64,000 bases of DNA from Megascapheus bottae (Eukaryota > Chordata > Mammalia > Rodentia > Geomyidae): positions 930,001-994,000 of the forward strand of contig JANJXV010000192.1 of assembly GCA_024803745.1 (NCBI GenBank), in the 5' to 3' direction. The notes under the pieces were generated by a model. It made no database searches. It was not told the origin of the DNA and worked only from the letters and a program-made list of their open reading frames with translations. Both the position numbers and the translations under genes were made by a program. This document shows, in pieces, positions 56,258 through 64,000 of this stretch. Each line of letters begins with the position of its first letter. Position 1 is the stretch's first letter.

Positions 56258-56795
56258 TGGGGAGGCTGGGTCCAGTCGGGGCCATCTTGGCCATATAGTA
56301 GACAGGGAATTGGGTTTAATTGATGCCATCTTATCTTCATGGTGGAGGAAGGTGATATCCTACCTCCTAGGGGAGAGGCCTGCCTGAATTCCTAGAGACT
56401 GGGGTGGAGACCTGGATGACAGGTGAGTGGACCTGTCAGTCCTATGCCTTGAACTTGAGAGACTCTTGAGTTTCCTGTGACCCTGCTCCTGACACTACTT
56501 TGACCAAGACCAGTTAAGGTGCCCTGACACCAAGCCTTATGTCCTGTGTCTCCTGGCTCCTGGCGCTTCTCCAGTCACCACGGCATCCTACTTCAGCTCT
56601 CCTTTGGGGTTGATCTGGCTTGTCGGTATTGTTTTTCTATTCTTCCTTTCCTCCCCTGCTCTCATGGCTCAGTTTTCTGACAGTGTTAAGTATATTTGAG
56701 GGGCTACAAGTCTTTGTGACAAGACCTGGCTCTCCAATAAAGAATCCCAATTCAGCTGCTCAAAATGTGGCTTCTCTGTTTCTCAAGATTTATAA
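56258..56795 (+). mobile_element. Possible solo LTR of an endogenous retrovirus
   Basis: A 540 bp block, richer in GC than its AT-rich flanks, with an AATAAA signal at 56736-56741 followed by 'gaatcccaattcagctgct' and a short T/C-rich end, as in LTR R/U5 regions. No internal viral genes are present. Ends and family are not certain; a unique segment cannot be excluded. Confidence 0.3.
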
Positions 56796-56804
56796 CAATA
56801 GAAA

Positions 56805-57012
56805 AAAGAAATATATATCTCACACATATCCTATATATCTCAGCACATCACATGTATCTTATATATATACTATATATGCACATAAGACACATATCATATG
56901 TATGATATACACCCAATGTACAGCATGCATTTCTTCTAAGGTCATATGATATATGCTATAGTGGCTATCATATATATACATATGATAAAGATAAGTTATA
57001 TATGTAATTATA
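56805..57012. repeat. AT-rich tract with hairpin-forming inverted repeat
   Basis: (TA)n-rich DNA including a near-perfect inverted repeat with arms at 56942-56961 and 56965-56985 around a tgg loop. Confidence 0.85.
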
Positions 57013-57032
57013 GATATTAAATTCCTGAATGG

Positions 57033-57225
57033 GGCCGAGAGTTTGGCCCAGTGGTAGAGTGCTTGCCTAGCATGCACAAAGACCCGGGTTTGATTCCTCG
57101 GCACCACATACATAGAAAATAAAAGCCAGAAGTGGTGCTGAAGCTCAAGTGGTAGAGCTCTAGCCTTGAGAAAGTCCAAGGACAGTGCTCAGGCCCTGAG
57201 CTCAAGCCCAGGACTGGCAAAAAAA
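57033..57225 (+). mobile_element. IDL-Geo dimeric SINE, sense, intact
   Basis: Left monomer: 'gtttggcccagtggtagagt', 'cccgggtttgattcctcggc'. Linker 'catagaaaataaaagccag', Geo monomer ('aagctcaagtggtagagctc', 'ccctgagctcaagcccagga'), A-tail. It is flanked by the perfect 14-mer aaattcctgaatgg (57019-57032 and 57226-57239). Confidence 0.96.
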
Positions 57226-57239
57226 AAATTCCTGAATGG

Positions 57240-59240
57240 TGGGGGGGGGAATCTACTTTTAAGCAGTTCTGCAGCAAGCAATCACAGGCTCTGACCTTCC
57301 CAATCAATAGCCACACTTTCAGCTCCTCACATAGCTCAGCCCCGGGGCACCCATCTGCGCCTGGAATCCAGAGGCCCACAGTAGGAGGAACCGAACAGCC
57401 CCTGAAGAGGACATTTCACTATCCATCAACTTCAAGAGGCCTCCCCAGAGTCCCTAAATTCCTCCACAGCAAAATGAGTGGAATTTTAACCAGCTGCTTG
57501 CATGAGGAATCTATGAATATGCAACCCTCCCTCGCTTCCCTGGATTGGGGAGGGGGAGGTGAAATATCAAGAAACAGAGATAATTGGGCCCTTACATTTG
57601 ATATTCTCAGCTGTTGTTCACGGTTGGTGCAGGTTTCCTGCCTAGCAAGCTTGTGAGAGATTTAGGTCGAGGCAAATACCATGGGTATTATCCATTAGAA
57701 CAAGATCAAAAGGAAGGAGTGCATTTTTTAAAAGTCCAGTGTGCAACATGATTACTTGATGGTACTGTTAATTTTCTTCTGTGTTTTGTAACCTCTCTAG
57801 AGAGGAGTTTGCAAATACCCCGTGTTTCCATTATCCTGGGGCCAAAACAAGCCTGGGCTTACTGCATCGTAGGAGGTGGGATTCTGTGGCTCGTCATGGC
57901 GTCACCATCTCCATCATCAGAGATGGAGAAAGGTAAGGCTTCTCCGCAGGTGAAGTTACCTGGGATTGCTGATAGACTGAATGCAACCTGACAGAGCCTC
58001 CAGAAGCAACACTGACCTTGCTGCAAAGTAGCCAGCTTCTCTTCTTTCTCTAGGCAACCAGGCCCATGTTTTCACGGTTTGGAGGGATGGATTGGACCCA
58101 GGATGGGTGTGTCACTCTGGGCCAGCCAATCAAAGCATCTCTTTCTCTCTGCCATGGTGATTGGATGGAAGTTGCTTATACAAGCTATTCAGAACCAATG
58201 AGAATGTAACTGGGACTGCTGTAAGGAAAATCACCCTGGAACCAGTCACCTTACCTGTTCTCCCCTCCCCAACCACAGGAAGAACTCACACCACAGATCA
58301 GTGGACTTCTCTTTCTCTCTGCTTTCCAGCTTCCACAAGGTAAGTGGCATTGTCCTGCCACATTCTCCCAACTAAGATTTATGTTCAGCCTCCTCTCAGG
58401 CCCAACACCAAGGACCAAGCCATTTCCTCCTTTACATCATTTTACCAAGTATTTTGCGACCGTAACAGAAGGCTGGCTAAGGCAGACGCTCAGGACTGCA
58501 ATACCAACTCTAAGAAGAAATTTAATAAATGTTACCATCAGGATCTTGGTAACACCCCCTCAAATACTTCATTTGCTGCGAGAATATGATTTCTTAACAG
58601 AAGCAGAAGAGGTCCTAGACGGAATTGGGCTCTTCAGCATCAGTACAAAACTACTTCTGCCTTCCCATTTCCACCAAGCACCTCAATACCACACTGTTTT
58701 TGGAAGCCCAGGCTTGGAAATGAGGTTTCTGATTTACTTTTCAATTTGCACTCAGAGGAATGTGTCATAGCCGTGGGTCACTTGAGTCACTCAGGTGCTT
58801 CCCGGAATAATGCCCAGGATGGGGGAGGAGGGGTCCTTTGGAATTGTGCTTTTGCAAAAAGTGACATCACTGAAAAGTTATCAGCAACACTTCCTCAGAG
58901 ATACCAGGAGAAGCTGTATTGTTTAGACAAATGCTAATCATTGAGGCCTCCTGCAAATTAAGAGGAAAAAGTGATAAGAAAAAAAAACATCAAGAAAGGA
59001 TCAGTGTACATTTGTAACTAGTTTTTGCAGGAAGATGTGGCCCTGACATCACTGCAGATGCAGGGGACCAGGAAGGGCAAGAGAATTGGCAGGTGGCTGT
59101 CATCCAGTTGGCCTGGCCTGACACTGTCACAGACAAGCATATTTTGCTTGTCTGTGGAAGGCTTGGGATCTTTTTTTGGATCCTGATTTTTTAAATGCTC
59201 ACAGTCCCCTGAAAAAGACAAAGTCTTTCTGATAAGGATT
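57240..59240. other. Unique sequence with candidate splice signals
   Basis: Repeat-poor 2 kb. It contains a good Kozak ATG followed by a splice donor at 57896-57934 and, 400 bp on, a pyrimidine-tract acceptor and a consensus donor only 10 nt apart (58329-58345). The part 58075-58200 may be an old interspersed repeat. No gene is called. Confidence 0.35.
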
Positions 59241-59264
59241 TTTTTGTTGTTGTTTTTGTTGCTG

Positions 59265-59515
59265 TTTTGTTTTTGTTGTTGTCAGTTGTGGGGCTTGAAC
59301 TCAGGGCCCAGGCACTGTCCCAGAGCTCTTTTGCTCAAGGCTAGCACTCCACCACCACGAGCCACAGCTACATTTCCAGTTTTTGAGTGGTTTATTGGAA
59401 GTAAGAGTCTCAAGAGGACTTTCCTGCCCAGCGTGACTTTTAATTGTGATTCTCAGACCTCGGCCCCCAGAGTAGCTACGGTTATAGACATGAGCTACTG
59501 GAAGCACCTGGCTTC
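59265..59515 (-). mobile_element. B1-Geo dimeric SINE
   Basis: A (TTG)n start, 'gtggggcttgaactcagggc' (Geo end), linker 'gagtggtttattggaagtaa', B1 head 'cagagtagctacggttatag'. Antisense. Confidence 0.9.
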
Positions 59516-59519
59516 CAAT

Positions 59520-59705
59520 AAGGATTTTTAAATGATGTTACTTTTAAGTTGTTTTTGCCTCAAAACAAGTGAGGGGAAAAAATGGCAGATCACTGGACCA
59601 GTTGAAAATACACCAGACAAATGCAAAAGGATCAAAAGCATGCTCATAGCAAGTCCGTCAGATAAAATGCAATTCAAGGTCAAAAGCATACATTTTTCCA
59701 AATGA
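59520..59705. other. Unique spacer
   Basis: Nothing recognised. Confidence 0.4.
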
Positions 59706-59714
59706 GAGATCCCT

Positions 59715-59865
59715 TAATTATTTATATATTTATTATTAATATTTATTCATATATTTGATAACATATTATATGTAAGATGTAACATATATAATTATATATT
59801 ATATTCATATAATTTGTATGTGACATAATGTACTAGGTATCATTATAGATTATATGTATATATCT
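59715..59865. repeat. AT-rich (TATA)-type tract
   Basis: About 150 bp of nearly pure A/T with many TATA/ATAT words. Confidence 0.85.
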
Positions 59866-59934
59866 GTGATCTTTGACCCAAACTAATAGAGTAATAAAAC
59901 ATTCTGTACCTAAAGGAAGAGCATAAAGGAAAGA

Positions 59935-60065
59935 AATTGGGGAATGTTAGAATATGCCCCAATATGGGAGGAGGTAAAAGAATGCTAATGGGGCCTTACT
60001 ATGAAATACTATGCAGGGATTAGAATGATCTACCTATGAACTATAGCACTCGAATGACTTGCTAT
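59935..60065. mobile_element. Old L1 LINE fragment
   Basis: 'gccttactatgaaatactat', 'gcagggattagaatgatcta' match the common old L1 text 'ggaatactatgcagccat'. Related to 21955-22140. Confidence 0.5.
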
Positions 60066-60069
60066 TGTT

Positions 60070-60420
60070 GGAGACTTCCCACGTCTGGACATGCCTTCTG
60101 TCCTTCTGTGAGCGATCAGCAACCACAAAACAATTGACATGGAGACAGGTAGCTTATCTCCCTGCCCTCTTATAAGTCAAAGTCTGTCCCGGAACACCAA
60201 ATAGGAAGCTCACAGTGAGATAGGGCTTAGACGAGATGTCACCTGGGGGTATTTACTTCCATTCCACCTTCTGTTTGCCCTCTCCTACTGTTCTTGCTCC
60301 AACATAGGTGCATCTGGAGAGCAGGTCTCAAATGACCACATGCACAAGTCCCGAGTGCAAGCTCTACTCCACAAAGCACAAGCCAAGGCAGGCTGCCACA
60401 AAGTGATGGACCCTAATGAT
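60070..60420. other. Unique sequence
   Basis: Nothing recognised. Confidence 0.4.
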
Positions 60421-60424
60421 GACG

Positions 60425-60640
60425 ACAGCACTATTTACCATGTTGATATATGAGCATACTATGGGATGCTCAATGCCTTACGTATTTGTTTTTTCATATT
60501 CTCACGAACGTCTCCATAGATAGTCACGAGGAATCCCTATTTTGTAGAGGATGAACTGAAGGCTGGAAGAAGAAATCTGAATTGCCCGAGTTCATGTTGT
60601 CACAAGTTAGCAAAGCAAGTCTTTGCTCCCAGTTGATGCT
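60425..60640 (+). mobile_element. MIR SINE, diverged
   Basis: 'ctcaatgccttacgtatttg', 'catattctcacgaacgtctc', 'ctattttgtagaggatgaac', 'tgaaggctggaagaagaaat' keep the MIR order. Confidence 0.6.
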
Positions 60641-60724
60641 GCTCAGAGACCAGCAAAGAAGCGTCCACTCTCCAAGGTCAACTAACGCACCTCCAGACCT
60701 GCAGTACCACACTTTGATGCTGTA

Positions 60725-60965
60725 GGTTGGGTTTGGTTTGGGTTCTGTGCCCGTAATGGGGCTTACACTCGGGGTCTGGGTATGTTGTCTCTTAGCTTCA
60801 TCACTCAAGGCTAGTGCCCTCCCACTTGAGCCACTTCTGGCTTTCTGTTGGTTAACTGGAGATGAGAATCTCACAGACTTTACTCTGCAGGCTGGCTTTG
60901 AAAGCCAATCCTCAGATCCCAGCCTCCAGAGCAGCTAGGATTATAGGTGTGAGCCATTGGCAACT
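60725..60965 (-). mobile_element. B1-Geo dimeric SINE
   Basis: Geo half ('ggcttacactcggggtctgg', 'ctcaaggctagtgccctccc'), linker 'gttggttaactggagatgag', B1 head ('agagcagctaggattatagg'). Antisense, moderately diverged. Confidence 0.9.
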
Positions 60966-60999
60966 TCGTTGCAAGTACTAAGTTTTAAAAAGGTTATCT

Positions 61000-61190
61000 C
61001 ACATATTTCGCTGGGCCTTTGCATGTATCATCATCTTCATTCTTGCCACACTCCTGGGAAATGAATCGCATCCTCCCTTTCCACAAATAGGAATGTGGAA
61101 AGGTGAGAAGCTTTGCGACCAATGAGATGATGGCGGCTCGGATCCGAAACATGTGGGCTCTCTGCCTGGCCTCTCCCACCCTTTCCTCAG
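61000..61190 (+). mobile_element. Possible MIR SINE
   Basis: 'gtatcatcatcttcattctt', 'cctttccacaaataggaatg', 'tggaaaggtgagaagctttg' resemble MIR with heavy divergence. Confidence 0.4.
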
Positions 61191-61194
61191 GTGT

Positions 61195-62605
61195 TATTGG
61201 GCTTCTTTTCCAATAACCAAAGAAACCAAACTTCACCCCGACAGAAGAACTAAAACAAAGCTGATTTCTCCTTACTTCCCCTAATTCCTGACATCATAGA
61301 TAAATAAAAAAGCAGTAATAAACCTGTAGGTCCTCACCTCTTAACTGATTTAAGTCCATTCCGAAAGTTACCAGGGGTGGAAATGAAATTGTCTGTTTCA
61401 TGTTTGTAATCTTGGGAGAGAAGGGGACAGTCTGAAATTGGTGTTGTAAATTGGGATCCATTTGTGTTAGCCAGGTAAGAAGTCAGCTCGTTTTCTATTT
61501 TTTTTAAATAATTTCCACAAATTTCCTTTTTGCTTTATTCTTGTGTCGATCTCTGTCTCTGTCTCTCTTCCTTCTCTCCCTTTTCATGTGCCCTCTCACA
61601 TTTTCACTTCCTATAAGAGGGATCACTGTGCCTGCACTAACATGTGCTATAAAAAAAAAGCCTTTAAATGTGTATGTTGTTAAATGAAAAGAAATCGCAT
61701 CTACATCTGCCTGTGTGTCCTTGAGGTTGAAATTCCCTTTTAAAAGAGAGAATTAAATGATAAGGTTAGAGGTCTCCCGACTCCTCATAATTCTGTCTGT
61801 GATTAAAAGCCAATAGTTTCATTATTTTGGTGATGTTCTGGGGTTTTGGGGACTTAATTCTGCCTTGTAAATTGAGGTCAGCAAGCTAGAAGAAAACTGA
61901 AAATCCTCTGGGCTCGCTGCTATGTTCCCGAGACCAGAGTCGCTATCAGCTCTGTCCTAATGAATCTCCACTCTATTAAGTGGTTATTTGGTCTTGAAAT
62001 AGGTCATTTGTAGATCCTTCTCACTCAAGAACAGAAGGCAAACTGTTAGAGAAGAACTGGAAGAACAGAAGGTGGATTGAGACTGAAAAGGGCTCTCCTA
62101 CCAAGGGCTCCATTTAATGGACTCAGAATAAAGTGCTCTGGGATGGATGGGTCTTACTGTCTAGGAGAGGACCAGGGAGAAGGATGGAGGAGGGGTGGGG
62201 TGGGGGGGGAATCTGATCAAGATGCCTTGCCTGCATACACAGGTAGGTCAAAATGAATCCCTCTGTACAACTAATTAAAGTTAATTTTAAAGTTAGTGTG
62301 TGGGGGGGTGGGGGAGAAAGATTGTGTTGAGGTGTTTTCAGTAGGATGCTGAGAGAACTCTGACCCAGAGAAAAGGAAGTTCCTGAGGAATATTAAGTGA
62401 ATGGTACCCAAGAGTACAGATTGAGGAACATTTAGGAATTTTTAAAAAATGAGCTGTTGGTAATTAGGCAAGAAATCTCCTCAGGTGGTCGCATGAAATA
62501 TATTACCCAAACTGAGACACTCAAAAACAAAAGGGAAGGCCATGCATCATTCACAGGAACTACCCCAGACACACTGGAACTAAATAATACTATAAGAAAA
62601 TGAGT
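61195..62605. promoter_or_regulatory. Repeat-poor block, conserved non-coding-like
   Basis: About 1.4 kb with no recognised transposon, only a CT stretch (61545-61585), a G run near 62200 and another near 62305. AT-rich homeodomain-type words ('agagaattaaatgataagg', 'gtctgtgattaaaagccaat') are frequent, and there is a good donor-like ccag/gtaaga at 61471-61480. Function is inferred only. Confidence 0.3.
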
Positions 62606-62608
62606 TTC

Positions 62609-62812
62609 AGGACTGGGAGCATAGCCTAGTGGTAGAGTGTTCCCCTAGCAAACACGAAGCCCTGGGTTTGATTCCTCAGTTCCACATATACAGAAAAAGC
62701 CAGAAGTGCCTCTGTGGCTCAAGTGGCAGAGCACTAACCTTGAGCAAAAAGTGTCCAAGGACAGTGTGCAGGCCCTGAGTTCAAGCTCCAGGACTGGTTA
62801 AAAAAAAAAAAA
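62609..62812 (+). mobile_element. IDL-Geo dimeric SINE, sense
   Basis: Left A box tagcctagtgg (62622-62632) and B box gggtttgattcc (62664-62675). Linker 'cagaaaaagccagaagtg'. In the Geo half an A-box-like tggctcaagtgg (62715-62726) and B-box-like tgagttcaagctcc (62776-62789), then a 12-base A tail. Short flanking repeat gagttt (62602-62607, 62813-62818). Confidence 0.94.
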
Positions 62813-62814
62813 GA

Positions 62815-63900
62815 GTTTGATGTGTACTGTTTAGGCCATAGGGTGCAGGCGTACTTTCAGCTCCTATTCCTGGGCCAAAAGCAGACATTACTAATGGATT
62901 GTGGCTTCTGTCCCTTTAAACTGGACTGTGGTCTCAAATCCATTCTCAACAGAGCCTCCCTCTTCTTCCCTACAAATCCATAGGCAGGAGCAGAGGGGAA
63001 CAGATCTTTGTGGTCATTAACAACATTTATTTCCACTCTGTTCCTTTCCCCCCCCGCCCCTTTTAATCCTCCCATTTTTCTCTCTTTAGAATCTAGAATT
63101 CTATATCGCACGTGTTAGATAAGTCTCAGAGTTTGCTTGAAAATCTTGTGCTTTTAAAAATGCTTTATGACATTTTATCAATTCACTACCTAGAACAATT
63201 AGGTACAAATAACCACCATACTCTGTTTTGTTTTGTTTTCAATTTAGGCCTGAAAAAGAAATCTTCTAGTAGATTTCCACTGGTTGGAAATTTTAAGGTT
63301 GGGATAAGTAAACATGGTCATTTTCTAAGGGAGGAGTCTGGTCTCAACCTTAGGAAATACATCAGAGAATTCCAACATGCTTGGCTAACAGTTGCTAAAC
63401 TGAGTGGGCTCAGCCAAGAACAGTGGTCCAGATTTATGAGCACATACGAGGCCAACCTTCTTAGGAACACTAATATCTATCATTTGTCCGTTCTGCGAGA
63501 AAGGTCAGGGGATGTGGCAAGGACCATTTCAAGGGTCCCTGTGCCACTTGCATAAGAGACCAATGACCTGCAAACAAGGTCATCTGTTACTAAAATGGAA
63601 AGGTGCACTGGGAGCACTAGTCTAATTCCAGAGCAGTGATCTGGAGCCTGACAACAAATGCCCTGTGGCTTGTATCGCTCCCCAATAAAAATGGTATTTG
63701 ATGTTATCCGAGCTAGTCATTGTAAATTAGTTTATTGCAAATGAAGATACAATTTCATGTGGAGAGCAGTAAGCTTTCTTTCTCAGACCCAACAGCCTGT
63801 GAGTTGAATGCAGTCTTTAAAAATATTTGTATTTGTTCCTTTTTCATATTTAAGACCTTATTTCAGGTTTCCAGACTTTAGTCTGGAATGATGATGGATG
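62815..63900. other. Unique sequence
   Basis: No gene supported. A 147-codon frame (63112-63555) has no recognisable domain and no visible gene context. The stretch 63680-63780 ('gtaaattagtttattgcaaa') is enhancer-like in composition. Confidence 0.4.
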
Positions 63901-63904
63901 CTTG

Positions 63905-64000
63905 CATTTTAAACACATAAATAATAAACATTATTATAAAAATATAATATATAGTAATATATTTATTTGTATAAACATAAATAATATATTCTATTATATA
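63905..64000. repeat. AT-rich tract at the window edge
   Basis: Nearly pure A/T ('aataatatattctattatata' type); continues beyond the window. Confidence 0.8.

Noticed and set aside
18123..57379. A peptide of the type 'SSGPEHCPWTFSRLELYHL' recurring in frames at 18.1, 45.6 and 57.1 kb, suggesting a gene family
   Set aside because: All three lie on the antisense strand of the IDL-Geo SINE; the shared peptide is translated transposon, not a protein family.
63112..63555. 147-codon open frame near the 3' end
   Set aside because: No family resemblance and a plain intergenic context; kept only as unique sequence.

Overview
This is a 64 kb piece of a rodent nuclear genome. I find no protein-coding gene or functional RNA gene in it that I can support. 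Open frames are short (the longest is 183 codons), scattered over both strands, and in many cases lie in simple repeats or SINEs. Base composition is moderately AT-rich, CpG is sparse and there is no CpG island. It reads as an intron or an intergenic gene-poor stretch.

The best clue to the organism is the repeat content. Nine copies of a dimeric SINE have a tRNA-Ala/ID-like left half and a right half that, from memory of the literature, I match to IDL-Geo, a family described as restricted to Geomyoidea (kangaroo rats, pocket mice, pocket gophers). About fifteen more copies carry the same right half behind a B1/Alu-like (7SL-derived) left half. I infer a heteromyid or geomyid rodent with about 0.7 confidence. 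Four short L1 3' ends share a lineage-type sequence with an A-rich tail; three of them keep a G-rich tract. Older mammalian fossils (MIR, L2, old L1 3' UTRs) are interspersed.

Layout: 1-6.06 kb is nearly repeat-free AT-rich DNA. 6.06-9 kb holds three L1 tails, a lone Geo monomer and an IDL-Geo copy. 9-18 kb is SINE-rich with purine/pyrimidine tracts at 14.3-15.6 kb. 18-31 kb mixes unique DNA, MIR/L2/L1 fossils and a 200 bp CT/CA microsatellite at 23.0 kb. 30.8-31.4 kb is unique DNA with a tight POU-octamer cluster. 33-39 kb includes a three-layer nested SINE at 35 kb. 39-48 kb is mostly unique with (CA)n arrays and a 49 bp alternating purine-pyrimidine run. 48.4-50 kb has an L1 tail with intact target-site duplications, a GGGAA/GGAAA tract and a homeodomain-motif cluster. 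50-64 kb is mostly unique, with a possible solo LTR between AT-rich inverted repeats at 56.2-57.0 kb, further SINEs, and a long repeat-poor block at 61.2-62.6 kb that looks like conserved non-coding DNA.

No system of cooperating genes is present. The points of interest are SINE structure and insertion history, a few regulatory-motif clusters, a candidate 10-nt microexon, and sequences able to form non-B DNA. Orthology, conservation and transcript evidence could not be examined.
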